Source: Spirochaetales bacterium (GTDB lineage Bacteria; Spirochaetota; Spirochaetia; Sphaerochaetales; Sphaerochaetaceae). Taken from it: a stretch of 35,301 bases of DNA. A program made the position numbers and the translations under genes. The notes under the pieces were generated by a model, which saw only the letters and a program-made list of their open reading frames with translations, ran no database searches and was not told where the DNA came from. Shown in pieces: positions 7,452 to 15,759 of this stretch. The stretch is taken from NCBI GenBank assembly GCA_012838275.1, contig DUPO01000033.1, positions 1-35,301 on the forward strand. The letters run 5' to 3'. Position 1 is the first letter of the stretch; the number at the start of each line of letters is the position of its first letter.

Positions 7452-8168
7452 ATGTACAGATATCTTTTTTTTGATGCAGATGGGACACTCTTTGACTTCG
7501 ATGAAGCTGAAAACCGCGCTTTCTACCTGATGGCGGAAAAGCTTGGTCTCGATGCGACACACGAGCAGTTGGTAAAGTACAAAGCCTGCAATGAAGCGTG
7601 CTGGAAGGCCTTTGAACGGTCAGAACTTACGCAAGCAACCCTGAAGATCAAACGGTTCGAGGATTTTTTCGCTTCCGAAGGGCTTGTGCTGGACCCGGCA
7701 CTTGCAAGCAGGACATACCAGAGCTACCTCTCGGAACAAGGCATCCTCTATGAGGAGAGCCGACCTCTCCTGGATGCGCTCGTTGAGCGCGGCTACACAC
7801 TCTTCCTTGCCTCGAACGGCATTGCCCATGTGCAGCGAGGCCGCCTTGCCCAATCAGAAACGGAGAGATATTTCAAGGATATCTTCATCAGTGAGGAAAT
7901 CGGGGCGCAAAAGCCGGACAAGCAGTTTTTCTCTGTCATGCTGGAAAGGACCGGCTTGGAATCGAAAAAGAAAGAGTGCCTTATGATCGGTGACAGCCTG
8001 AGCAGCGACATCCAGGGAGGGATATCCTTCGGTATGGACACGCTGTGGCTTAACAAGGATGGGGCGCACAAGAACTGTACGGGCCTGAAGCCTACGTACG
8101 AGATACACGCCTTGGCTGAAATGTTACATTTGTTCGGGATCCCTACTGAACGTTCTCCACGGCCTTGA
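7452..8168 (+). CDS. HAD hydrolase, YjjG-like pyrimidine nucleotidase
   Basis: The 238-residue protein is a haloacid-dehalogenase-superfamily phosphatase with a helical cap. Motif I is FFDADGTLFDFD (residues 6-17, nucleophile Asp8), motif II is LASNG (about 118-122), motif III uses the Lys in GAQKPD, and motif IV is MIGDSLSSDIQGG. The motif I form D-A-D-G-T-L-F-D-F and overall length match the YjjG/YfnB subfamily, whose studied members dephosphorylate nucleoside 5'-monophosphates, including non-canonical pyrimidines. AAAGGAG lies eleven bases before the ATG, a slightly long gap. The last 26 bases overlap the end of the convergent FKBP gene. The superfamily is certain; the substrate is inferred. 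Confidence 0.88.
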   Translation: MYRYLFFDADGTLFDFDEAENRAFYLMAEKLGLDATHEQLVKYKACNEACWKAFERSELTQATLKIKRFEDFFASEGLVLDPALASRTYQSYLSEQGILYEESRPLLDALVERGYTLFLASNGIAHVQRGRLAQSETERYFKDIFISEEIGAQKPDKQFFSVMLERTGLESKKKECLMIGDSLSSDIQGGISFGMDTLWLNKDGAHKNCTGLKPTYEIHALAEMLHLFGIPTERSPRP

Positions 8169-8955
8169 GCTCGACCTGCACAATGAGCAGGCTATTAGGA
8201 TATATGCTCGGGGTCCCTTCCTTGCCATATCCGAGATCGGGATGGATCCAAAACTGATATTTCGAACCTTCGCTCATCAGCTTCACACCCTCGACAAACC
8301 CGGGGACTCCTATTGCCTTCAGCTGAAATCGGGAGGGGTGGCCTCGCTCGTAGGAGGAGTCCACAACCTGACCGTTGAGCAGGATCATCTGGTAATCGAG
8401 TTCAACCATCTGTTCCCCTGTGGGCTTGGCTCCCTCGCCCTCTGTAAGGACCTTATACTGCAAACCGGAGTCGGTAACCTTTACTCCCTTCTGGCCCTTG
8501 TTGAGCTGAAGGAAGGATTCTGCCCGTTCAAGGTTTTCACGGGCGATGGCATCCTGCTCCATCTGTGCAATCTCCAACATCTTGTTCTGCACTTCATAGA
8601 GAACTTTGCTCATCTCTTCCTGTGAGAAGTACCCCGAACCAGTCTGGGCGTCGAGGGCACCCTTGGCAAAGAATTCACTGTCAAGTTTATCAAAACCCTG
8701 CTCTCTCATGGTGGAGAAGAGCATATACCCATAGGTGTAGCTAAAGCGCTCATCCAGAGATACGGGTTTCGGCTTGTCCTTGATGGAGTCTGTGACAACC
8801 ACCTCTGTTTTTGTCTGGACGACCGGGGTATTGGGTGTTATCGCCGGAATTGCAGCAGAGGCGTTCACCACTGGCGTTTCTTCTGATCGGCCACAACTGA
8901 CTAGAGAGAGCATTGCGATACAAGAAAAGATGCAAATAAGGAAAAAATTCTTCAC
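8143..8955 (-). CDS. FKBP-type peptidyl-prolyl isomerase lipoprotein
   Basis: The 270-residue product is an exported lipoprotein that should catalyse cis-trans isomerisation at proline and assist envelope protein folding. A signal peptide (VKNFFLICIFSC) ends in lipobox LVSC, with Cys at residue 21. An FkpA/Mip-like N-terminal dimerisation region follows (SYTYGYMLFSTMREQGFD to FLQLNKGQKGV), then a C-terminal FKBP domain: GLQYKVLTEGEG, VDSSYERG, PGFVEGVKLM, SKYQFWIHPDLGYG, SLLIVQVEL. The start is the GTG at 8955 with GGAAGG seven bases upstream; the longer frame to 8994 would place 13 residues before the signal peptide. It is monocistronic, with its own candidate promoter carrying an inverted repeat. 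Confidence 0.92.
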   Translation of the reverse strand: MKNFFLICIFSCIAMLSLVSCGRSEETPVVNASAAIPAITPNTPVVQTKTEVVVTDSIKDKPKPVSLDERFSYTYGYMLFSTMREQGFDKLDSEFFAKGALDAQTGSGYFSQEEMSKVLYEVQNKMLEIAQMEQDAIARENLERAESFLQLNKGQKGVKVTDSGLQYKVLTEGEGAKPTGEQMVELDYQMILLNGQVVDSSYERGHPSRFQLKAIGVPGFVEGVKLMSEGSKYQFWIHPDLGYGKEGTPSIYPNSLLIVQVELKAVENVQ

Positions 8956-9029
8956 GGCACAACCTTCCGTTGCAGGGGTTTTGCCTCCTGGCACTACGCT
9001 GAAAGACAGGGAGTGCGCTAGCTTGGTTC

Positions 9030-9057
9030 AGTATTGTCATTCACCCCGAGATGACAA
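9030..9057 (-). promoter_or_regulatory. FKBP gene promoter with overlapping inverted repeat
   Basis: On the minus strand, TTGTCA (9057-9052) and AATACT (9035-9030) are 16 bases apart, with the start expected near 9023. A perfect inverted repeat, TTGTCAT (9034-9040) and ATGACAA (9051-9057) with a ten-base spacer, covers the -35 and touches the -10, which would suit a repressor. The rest of the 205-base gap to the fumarase gene (8956-9160) holds no other feature I can support, including no clear terminator. Confidence 0.5.
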
Positions 9058-9160
9058 CAACTACCAAGCGGAGGCTTGCATACAGGAAACTTTACCGCAC
9101 ATACCGCTTAACGTCCAGTAAAACATTACAAATCTGCTCTGTGCAGGTGCAAATATCGCC

Positions 9161-9685
9161 CTAGCGTGAGAAAACGCTTGTCCCGTTGCTGTCGATAGCT
9201 ACGACCACAGGAAAATCCTCTACCTCCAGGAGCAGAAGAGCTTCAGGGCCCAACTCAGGAAAAGCCAGGGTTTCCACCTTCCTGACGGTCGAGGCATAGA
9301 GTGCGCCACAGCCGCCGAACGCCTGCAAGTAGAGAGCCCGGTTACGTATGATGGAGGAGATTACAGCTTCACTTCTCGGACCCTTGCCAACCATGACCCT
9401 AAGGCCCTCATCCAGAAGACGGGGTGCAAACGGGTCCATACGGGCACTTGTAGTTGGGCCGCATGCTCCCAGAGGAAACCCTTCGGGAGCGGGAGAAGGC
9501 CCCATGTAGTAGATCGCCTGCCCCTGTAGCACGATAGGGAGCTTCTGGTTATTTTCCAAGAGATCGAAAAGCCTGCTATGCACCTGGTCCCTTCCCACAT
9601 AGATCGTCCCACTGAGCAACACCTGGTCGAATGCCCTCAAGGAGAGCAAGTCGCTCTCTGCAATCGGTAGTTGAATCTTACGCAT
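9161..9685 (-). CDS. fumarate hydratase class I, beta subunit
   Basis: This 174-residue protein is the C-terminal half of a two-subunit, oxygen-sensitive Fe-S hydro-lyase. It works with the adjacent alpha subunit to interconvert fumarate and malate. Family marks are LSGTIYVGRDQVHSR, LGACGPTTSARMDPF and AFGGCGALYASTV. The ATG at 9685 has GGGAGGGGG three bases upstream and overlaps the alpha stop by eight bases, so translational coupling is likely; an earlier start adds only six residues. It is the last gene of the long minus-strand run. An L-tartrate dehydratase role (same family) cannot be excluded from sequence, but fumarase is more likely in a fermentative cell. Confidence 0.9.
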   Translation of the reverse strand: MRKIQLPIAESDLLSLRAFDQVLLSGTIYVGRDQVHSRLFDLLENNQKLPIVLQGQAIYYMGPSPAPEGFPLGACGPTTSARMDPFAPRLLDEGLRVMVGKGPRSEAVISSIIRNRALYLQAFGGCGALYASTVRKVETLAFPELGPEALLLLEVEDFPVVVAIDSNGTSVFSR

Positions 9686-10541
9686 CTTCCCCCTCCCAGA
9701 CAATCTCTGCCTTACGATCTGCCCAACAGTTGATGGAAACGGAGAGAGGCATCCCGGCTATATGGGTAGGCTCCTCCTCGATGGCCACATGCAAGGCGGT
9801 CACCCTGCCTCCAAAACCCCCGCCGCCTATCCTAAGGGTCTGGACAGCCGCGAGAATATCCTCTTCAAGCTTGGCATAGGATGGATCGGCGTGTGCTATG
9901 CGCGCATCCCTGAGCAGGGCTCGCTTGCTCAGATATGCTGAGCGCTCCATAGTACCGCCGATGCCCACACCAAGGAATATGGGAGGGCAAGGCTTCCCTC
10001 CGCCCAGGCGCACTATATCACAGACTGCGTCGATGACAGCCTTAGGCCCTCCTGTCGGGTTGAGCATCCTCACAGAGCTGCAGTTCTCACTGCCAAACCC
10101 CTTGAGAAGCACCCTTATGGTAAGGCCTTCTCCATCGACAAGGTTCCAGTGGATTATAGGAGGGAGATTGTTTTGGGTATTTTTTCGGGTAAAGACAGGG
10201 TCGGTGACCACCGAGCGCCTATAGTATGCCTTCTCTACAGCATCAAGGGCCCCTTCGTTGATGGCTTTCTCAATCTTGGAGGGCACTAGCGGGCATGATC
10301 TGCCCAAATCCACAAAAAACACGAACATACCGGTGTCCTGGCACATGGGCAGGAGATTCTTATCAGCTATCTTTAGATTTTCCAGGATGGCATCAAAGAC
10401 CGCCAAGCTTGTCTTGCCTGCGACATCGGAGGCGTTTTTTGCCTCCTCTTCCCTCCCCTGTCTTATACAGGAAAGGACATCCGAGGGTAGCCTGACTACC
10501 GCTTCTTGCAACGCTTCACTAATTTTCCTTGAGAGTTTCAT
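9678..10541 (-). CDS. fumarate hydratase class I, alpha subunit
   Basis: The 287-residue protein carries the [4Fe-4S] site of class I fumarase. The three expected cysteine ligands are visible: PMCQDTG (about residue 67), GKPCPPIFLGVGIGGT, and INCWADRKA near the C terminus. LPPIIHWNLVDGE and GGGGFGGRVTALHV are further family marks. The start was placed at 10541 because GGAAGGTG lies seven bases upstream; this overlaps the end of the vanZ-like gene by 23 bases. The longer frame to 10568 has no ribosome binding site. Together with the beta subunit it forms the intact enzyme, which single-chain E. coli FumA holds in one polypeptide. Tartrate or another hydroxyacid remains an alternative substrate. 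Confidence 0.92.
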   Translation of the reverse strand: MKLSRKISEALQEAVVRLPSDVLSCIRQGREEEAKNASDVAGKTSLAVFDAILENLKIADKNLLPMCQDTGMFVFFVDLGRSCPLVPSKIEKAINEGALDAVEKAYYRRSVVTDPVFTRKNTQNNLPPIIHWNLVDGEGLTIRVLLKGFGSENCSSVRMLNPTGGPKAVIDAVCDIVRLGGGKPCPPIFLGVGIGGTMERSAYLSKRALLRDARIAHADPSYAKLEEDILAAVQTLRIGGGGFGGRVTALHVAIEEEPTHIAGMPLSVSINCWADRKAEIVWEGEDA

Positions 10542-11040
10542 CGGGGCCCACCTTCCAATTAGGATCATATAACCATGGGCGGGTCGAGAAGTAGTTGCCT
10601 ACCAGATTGAGCAGGACCAGTGCCAAGGCCAAACCTACCACCAGTCCCATACAATCAGCGGCCAAGTCCATCCACTCGCGGGAACGCCCGAAAAATGGTT
10701 GGAGCATCTCGACCATAAAGCCCAAAAGCAATCCGAGTACCAGTGTCTTGATGATGGAAGGGCCAGCCCAAGAGGAGAGGTGGAGGGTTGAACGAGTTTT
10801 TCTACCATCCTTTCTGGTCTTTCCTGAACCTGGGATCTGCAGCGTAGCGTAGAACAAGGAGAATCCAAGGCAAGCATAGGCAAGCATGTGGTCCCCCTTA
10901 TCTGCAAAAGGAATCCATGTGAAGCTTGGATAATTCTCCGCAGGTATGAATGAGAAATAAAGGATGGCAAACACTACAAAAACAGAGAGGGTAATCCCCA
11001 CTGTCCTGAGTATTGTCTGTAACGGAAGCCGGTTTTTCAT
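10519..11040 (-). CDS. VanZ-like membrane protein
   Basis: The 173-residue protein has about four membrane segments and the VanZ-family landmarks: FIPFADKGDHMLAYACLGF-like text (WIPFADKGDHMLAYACLGF), then GFMVEMLQPFFGRSREWMDLAADCMG. These match the family's D-K-x-x-H-x-x-x-Y and E-x-x-Q...R...D signature. VanZ of enterococci raises teicoplanin resistance, but most family members are uncharacterised. The ATG at 11040 has AGGGG eight bases upstream and overlaps the radical SAM stop codon in an ATGA, so coupling is likely. A charged insert (about residues 75-95, RKDGRKTR) lies between segments two and three. Function unknown. Confidence 0.8.
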   Translation of the reverse strand: MKNRLPLQTILRTVGITLSVFVVFAILYFSFIPAENYPSFTWIPFADKGDHMLAYACLGFSLFYATLQIPGSGKTRKDGRKTRSTLHLSSWAGPSIIKTLVLGLLLGFMVEMLQPFFGRSREWMDLAADCMGLVVGLALALVLLNLVGNYFSTRPWLYDPNWKVGPDETLKEN

Positions 11041-12032
11041 GTCAAATCCCCTTGCCACACATCCCGCTCTTCCATTGTCTTTTCGAGAAGAGAAAGAAAT
11101 GCGCTCTTGTCCGGAAACGTCCTTGGAGCCACCAACCTATGATTAGGAGTCTCGCATATAAGCCGTTCCACCACAATGTCTTTTTTCAAATGTCTAAGAA
11201 TCCAAATGCTGTTTTCCACATGCCTTCTCAGGGAGGGCACACTGACCTCCCCCTGTGCATACCAGTCGTACAGCCTCGTACCCCCACAAACATGGAGGTT
11301 GTGAATCTTGACAGCTTCGCTTTCAGCCTTATTGATCCACAGGCAGGTCTGTTTGAAATCACCTTGGGTTTCTCCCGGCAGACCTACCACTATATGAGTA
11401 CAAACACCAATACCGCGGGAATGTAACGCTTTTGCACTAAGAATATAACAATCTGCATCATGTCCGCGGCCGATCCGCTTCAACGTCTGGGGATTGGAGC
11501 TCTGAAGGCCGAGTTCGACCCACACTTTGCTGACACGGCTCTTGTACCCCTTTAGCAGGTTTAGCACCTCATCGGTGATACAGTCCGGCCTGGTGGAGAT
11601 GATAAGTTCTGTAAACGGACCCTCATCCAGGGCGGCATCATAGAGCGCCTTCAAGGTAGCGACATCTGCATACGTGTTGGTCCATGCCTGGAAGTAGGCA
11701 CTGAACAGCTCAGCCTTGTAGCGGCGTTTCAAAAAGGAACGGCCGCGCTCTATCTGGTCTTTGAGGGAGGAACATCGCTGCTCAAGGGAGAGCACGGCGA
11801 TCGGGGCTGTTTTGCTGAGCTCCTCATCAAAAGGGCTTGCATGAGTAAAAGAACTCTCACCCGATCGTTGGTACATCGCACTTGCGCCGGTTCCATCACA
11901 AAAGGCACAGCCTCCTGCCCTGCCCTCATCACGGTTAGGACAGGAGAAGCCCGCATCAAGGCCTATACGGTAGACCCGCTTGGAGTAGACTGATTCAAGA
12001 TACTGGGCATACCCCCTCCAATGCTTTCTCAT
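11037..12032 (-). CDS. radical SAM protein, YhcC family (TIGR01212-like)
   Basis: The 331-residue protein is a radical S-adenosylmethionine enzyme. The cluster-binding cysteines occur as CPNRDEGRAGGCAFC (residues about 31-45), a spaced motif typical of the YhcC/TIGR01212 group, rather than the usual C-x3-C-x2-C. Other marks are FQAWTNTYA, LIISTRPDCI, WVELGLQSS, GRGHD and HIVVGLPGE, which resemble the Elp3/YhcC radical SAM core. The reaction of YhcC is not established to my knowledge. The start overlaps the patatin stop by one base (TGATG), so translation is probably coupled. It lies between the patatin and vanZ-like genes. Confidence 0.88.
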   Translation of the reverse strand: MRKHWRGYAQYLESVYSKRVYRIGLDAGFSCPNRDEGRAGGCAFCDGTGASAMYQRSGESSFTHASPFDEELSKTAPIAVLSLEQRCSSLKDQIERGRSFLKRRYKAELFSAYFQAWTNTYADVATLKALYDAALDEGPFTELIISTRPDCITDEVLNLLKGYKSRVSKVWVELGLQSSNPQTLKRIGRGHDADCYILSAKALHSRGIGVCTHIVVGLPGETQGDFKQTCLWINKAESEAVKIHNLHVCGGTRLYDWYAQGEVSVPSLRRHVENSIWILRHLKKDIVVERLICETPNHRLVAPRTFPDKSAFLSLLEKTMEERDVWQGDLT

Positions 12033-14269
12033 CAGAGGATTTCTATAGCCAATGAGACCTGACCGAGGACACTTGCTCCGAACCGTATGATCACATCCCC
12101 CAAAGGGGTCTGCAATCCCATGCCCATGCTCAAGCCGAAGTCAAAATCAACAGGGGAAGAGAGCCAGGGGTCAAAGGGGTAGGAAGAGGGTGGGACAAGA
12201 TAGGGATCGTAACGGTCTGTCACAATAATCTTTGCTGTTGTCTGCAAGAAGGAGTCAAATCCTAAAAATTCCCCAATGGCATACTGGTAGAGCGCGCCTA
12301 TCTGGGCAACATCCCGTTTCAAAGAACCTGCACTGTATCCCGGGAATGCGTTCAGCCCGCCGATATCTACATAAGATGAGAGAAGCGGATAAGGCATACG
12401 CATCATTGCCAGATGAATATCGTAGCCGATTGAAGATTTGCTGCCAATGACGAACCGTTGTCTCCAAGCGGCCTGCAGACCGAACACAGCCCTTTCATAC
12501 CTTCCCAATGTGCTCCAGAACTCACCGCGCACACCAGTGGAGGCAAATATCGATAATTGAGTATCCCAGACCAATGATGCATACAAGGATGGGACAGCAA
12601 AGAACTGCGTTTCCCACCGTGTGTCATACAGAAAGACCAAGTCAACCAACCCACCAAAATTCAGCCTCCCATAATCAAGGAACCTGTAATCCATACCCAG
12701 CTCCATAGTGAAGCCCTTATCCAGTGCTACCTCCCTCTGCCCGTTCACCATACTGTTCAGCGGGGAGAAACCACCACCTTCATAGGCAATGGAGAAGTCC
12801 AAGTCCAAGGATGCATAGGGTGAGACATAGAAGGGATAGAGAGCGGAGAGCTTCAACTTGGAAGTCTGTCCGAGCGTGGCCAATATCTCCATGGAGAAAT
12901 CTGAGTCCATCATATTGGAAATGCGGGCATTTACCCTAGCATCCGCAGAGAGCCAGGCACCACCGTTGGGCGTGTTGTTTGCGATGCCGGTGCTTCCGGA
13001 AACACCTAGGCTGATATTGGAGTCACTCTTCTTCAGGGACTGGATGACTATGATGAGCTCGCCCTCCCCTTCACTGATGGTTGCCATCTGGTAGGTGGCT
13101 GAGGAGAGGCGGTAATGTTTCTTGATAAGGGCAAGGGAGTGAGAAAGCTCCAGTTTCGTCCCATCATCCAGCGGCCGGCCGGCAAACATGGAAAAATGTT
13201 CCTTTTGTGGAATATCTGCAGCAGGAAACAGCGAAACGTCAACTACCTGCACGTCACTTATGAGAGGATCACCTTTGAGCAGGTAGGTACCATCTCTTCC
13301 CTTCTCTTTGAACAGCAGAGGCCGGTCTAGGGAAATACGGTTGGCAAGAGTCTTGAACTCCTCTTCCTTTTCATCACAGGCCCTCTCCCCCTCCCGTATG
13401 ATCTGCTCGGGTTTCGAAAAGTCGAGGGCGAGGACCTTAGTGAGGTCGGGACATATCAGCAGGTCTGCAAGTTGGTGCTGGGGTTTCGCCCCAATCTGAT
13501 TGATCAGCACCATTGTCTGCATAAGCATGCTGGAGAAAGATCCCATCAGGTCCTCAGCACTCTGGATGGTTGCATTCACATCACAGGCGATCACGATATC
13601 ATAACCGAGGTCCTTGGCTGCCTGTATCGGCAAGTTATCCACAATGCCGCCATCGACGGCGTAGGTGCCATCGGGCTGGGGATAAGGGTCAAAAATGATG
13701 GGTATGGAGATACTTGAACGGACCGCTGTTATCAGCGAGCCCCTCGCGTACAGAATCTTCTCCCCTGTTGCAACATTGGCTCCGACACACCTGAAGGGAA
13801 TTTCAAGATCATCAAAATCCATGTCATCGGGGAGTTTGGAAAAGACCGAGGCGAGCAACTCCATGACCTTCTGATCACCAAGCAGGCCCGGAGAGGTCCC
13901 GACTCCCTGCTTATCAAAACCTAGGGAGAAGACATTGCTGTGGGTCGGTTCGAACGCCCGGGCTATATCATAGGCAGAGCTGAAGGAGCTCTCCAGAAAC
14001 ATTGTGGAAAAATTCGGAGCCTCAGCAAAGGCCCTAATCTCCTTGGGACTATACCCGGCAGAGTAGAGTGAGCCCACAAGTGCCCCCATACTGGTTCCAA
14101 GAATCATATCTATGGGGATGCCATGCTTCTCTACGGCCTCCAGCACCGCAATATGTGCAAGACCTCTTGATCCCCCTCCGGAGAGCACCAGGGCCACAGT
14201 CGGTCTGGAGGCAAAGAGAGAGAGAGTGCACAAGAGAACAACAAGCAAAGAGAGCGCTCGCCTTTTCAT
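12032..14269 (-). CDS. patatin-like phospholipase with POTRA and outer-membrane beta-barrel (type Vd-like)
   Basis: The 745-residue protein has a signal peptide (residues 1-20), then a patatin lipase domain: oxyanion loop SGGGSRG (30-36), nucleophile elbow GTSMG (Ser60) and catalytic VDGG (Asp206). About residues 320-410 look like a POTRA domain (SDVQVVDVSLFP, then LALIKKHYRLS). The remaining 330 residues are amphipathic beta strands that end at the C terminus in VSLAIEIL. This order and length match PlpD-type (type Vd) autotransporters, so the lipase is probably sent to the cell surface. Release or retention cannot be told. The start lies two bases after the fmt stop. Finding it inside a translation-gene operon is odd. 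Confidence 0.9.
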   Translation of the reverse strand: MKRRALSLLVVLLCTLSLFASRPTVALVLSGGGSRGLAHIAVLEAVEKHGIPIDMILGTSMGALVGSLYSAGYSPKEIRAFAEAPNFSTMFLESSFSSAYDIARAFEPTHSNVFSLGFDKQGVGTSPGLLGDQKVMELLASVFSKLPDDMDFDDLEIPFRCVGANVATGEKILYARGSLITAVRSSISIPIIFDPYPQPDGTYAVDGGIVDNLPIQAAKDLGYDIVIACDVNATIQSAEDLMGSFSSMLMQTMVLINQIGAKPQHQLADLLICPDLTKVLALDFSKPEQIIREGERACDEKEEEFKTLANRISLDRPLLFKEKGRDGTYLLKGDPLISDVQVVDVSLFPAADIPQKEHFSMFAGRPLDDGTKLELSHSLALIKKHYRLSSATYQMATISEGEGELIIVIQSLKKSDSNISLGVSGSTGIANNTPNGGAWLSADARVNARISNMMDSDFSMEILATLGQTSKLKLSALYPFYVSPYASLDLDFSIAYEGGGFSPLNSMVNGQREVALDKGFTMELGMDYRFLDYGRLNFGGLVDLVFLYDTRWETQFFAVPSLYASLVWDTQLSIFASTGVRGEFWSTLGRYERAVFGLQAAWRQRFVIGSKSSIGYDIHLAMMRMPYPLLSSYVDIGGLNAFPGYSAGSLKRDVAQIGALYQYAIGEFLGFDSFLQTTAKIIVTDRYDPYLVPPSSYPFDPWLSSPVDFDFGLSMGMGLQTPLGDVIIRFGASVLGQVSLAIEIL

Positions 14270-14271
14270 TG

Positions 14272-15216
14272 TTACCCTAACTTTGTTCCTAGGAACGTAC
14301 GATTACCTGGTAGGAATGAGACCCAGTCCATCTCCTTACGTTTTTCCATCTGCATCCGGTCGATCCAGAGCAGACCATCGCCTGTGGCTATCGCTACACC
14401 CCTGCCTTTCTGCTTGGCGACGACCGTGCCTACCGCTGTCCCCGGGGGCACAGGATCTGAAGAGGCATCCTTGCGCAGACCGGTGACTGAGGTGATATAG
14501 AGAGTCTCCCCTTCAAAAGTGGTGTGGGCCTTTGGCCAAGGGTTCATAGCCCTTATCTGGGCATGGATATGTGTTGCAGGGAGGTTCCAGTCGATTCGGG
14601 CCATCTCGCGCGATATGAGGGTGGTATAGGTAGGCACACCCTCCTGGGGGACAAACAAGGCAGAACCGTCCTCTACCTTCTTCAGGGCCTGTACGGCAAG
14701 ACCAGCGGCTCTCTCTTTGACTATGTCAGTCAGGGACAGGGTGGTCTCATCGCCTTGGAGGGGGAAGGACTCACTGTGCAGCAGATCCCCGCTGTCCATC
14801 TCGGCAGCAAGGCGCTGGATACTTATTCCGGTTCTTTCAAACTGGTTGAGAATCGCCCCTTGGATAGGGGAAGGTCCCCTCAATAGAGGCAGAAGGGAGG
14901 GGTGTATGTTGAGTTTTTCCCCTGAAAACAGTGATAGGAACCGTGGTCCGAATATCTTGCCATAGGCAAAGCAGACTAGGGTGTCGCAACCATAGGAAGA
15001 GACCAGGTCCCTCGCTTCGGTACGCAATCTATCAGGCTGCAAAACGGGTAACCCGAGACTCAGGGCCTCCACCTTTACAGCAGAAGGGAGCAGGGTCTTT
15101 CCCCTCGACCCTTTCTTGTCAGGATTGGTCAGTACCGCAGCCACATCAAAGTGTTCGGCGAGGGCGCGTAAGGTGGGCACAGCAATCTCGGGAGTCCCTG
15201 CAAACAGGATCCTCAC
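14272..15216 (-). CDS. fmt: methionyl-tRNA formyltransferase
   Basis: The 314-residue enzyme transfers a formyl group from 10-formyl-tetrahydrofolate to initiator Met-tRNA. The N-terminal MRILFAGTPEIAVPTL is the standard opening. The folate and catalytic motif reads LNIHPSLLPLLRGPSPI (Asn and His near residues 107-109), with the catalytic Asp in AEMDSGDLL (about 144). The C-terminal tRNA-binding OB-like domain begins near residue 205. The length is normal. Its ATG overlaps the def stop in an ATGA, so the two are coupled, the classical def-fmt pair. Confidence 0.97.
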   Translation of the reverse strand: MRILFAGTPEIAVPTLRALAEHFDVAAVLTNPDKKGSRGKTLLPSAVKVEALSLGLPVLQPDRLRTEARDLVSSYGCDTLVCFAYGKIFGPRFLSLFSGEKLNIHPSLLPLLRGPSPIQGAILNQFERTGISIQRLAAEMDSGDLLHSESFPLQGDETTLSLTDIVKERAAGLAVQALKKVEDGSALFVPQEGVPTYTTLISREMARIDWNLPATHIHAQIRAMNPWPKAHTTFEGETLYITSVTGLRKDASSDPVPPGTAVGTVVAKQKGRGVAIATGDGLLWIDRMQMEKRKEMDWVSFLPGNRTFLGTKLG

Positions 15217-15719
15217 GCCTTGCGCCTCTTGCGTGGGCGGTTTCTCTTCTCGTAAGCCTTCACCATGCTCTCCCTCTCCTCAGCGCTAAGGCGGTCGATG
15301 AACAGTGTGCCGTTGAGATGGTCGTTCTCGTGTTGGATCGCCCGTGCAAGCAACCCATCCGCCTTGACGGTAAACGGTTTCCCTTCAATGTCCTGAGCCT
15401 GCACATTGACCCTTGCAGGACGGACAACATCATGCCAGACACCGGGTACGGAGAGGCAACCCTCTTCTGCACAATCGGTCTCTATGGATGTTTCCAGTAT
15501 TTGAGGGTTTATATATGCTCGTTTCTCCACTCCGTGGATGTTTATCACAAAAAGACGCAGCGATACGCCTACCTGAGGGGCGGCAAGGCCGACTCCATCA
15601 GCTTCGGACATAGTTTCAAACATGGCATCGACAAGGACACGAAGGCCGCTATCGAATTTGGTTACTGGTTGGCACTTCTCTGTGAGTACCTCTTCCCCAA
15701 GGGTGTATATATCTAACAT
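15213..15719 (-). CDS. def: peptide deformylase
   Basis: The 168-residue metalloenzyme removes the N-formyl group from new proteins. All three signature motifs are present: GVGLAAPQVG (about residues 42-51), EEGCLSVPG (about 84-92) and QHENDHLNG (about 129-137), whose Cys and two His bind the metal. The start MLDIYTLG has no Shine-Dalgarno sequence, but a strong promoter ends nine bases before it, so the mRNA may have a leader of only a few bases. A nine-base inverted repeat flanks the start codon. It follows priA by 40 bases and overlaps fmt; priA-def-fmt is a common bacterial order. The basic tail RNRPRKRRKA is noticeable. Confidence 0.96.
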   Translation of the reverse strand: MLDIYTLGEEVLTEKCQPVTKFDSGLRVLVDAMFETMSEADGVGLAAPQVGVSLRLFVINIHGVEKRAYINPQILETSIETDCAEEGCLSVPGVWHDVVRPARVNVQAQDIEGKPFTVKADGLLARAIQHENDHLNGTLFIDRLSAEERESMVKAYEKRNRPRKRRKA

Positions 15720-15757
15720 GGTAGATATATGATACCAACACAAGAGTCCTCGGTCAA
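15707..15757 (-). promoter_or_regulatory. strong internal promoter of def with inverted repeat over the start codon
   Basis: On the minus strand TTGACC (15757-15752) and TATCAT (15734-15729) are 17 bases apart, each one base from consensus. Transcription would start near 15722, two to four bases before the ATG. ATATATCTA (15707-15715) and TAGATATAT (15722-15730) form a perfect nine-base inverted repeat with a six-base spacer that contains the start codon. It could be an operator or, if longer transcripts read through from priA, a weak hairpin over the start. Confidence 0.65.
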
Positions 15758-15759
15758 CG

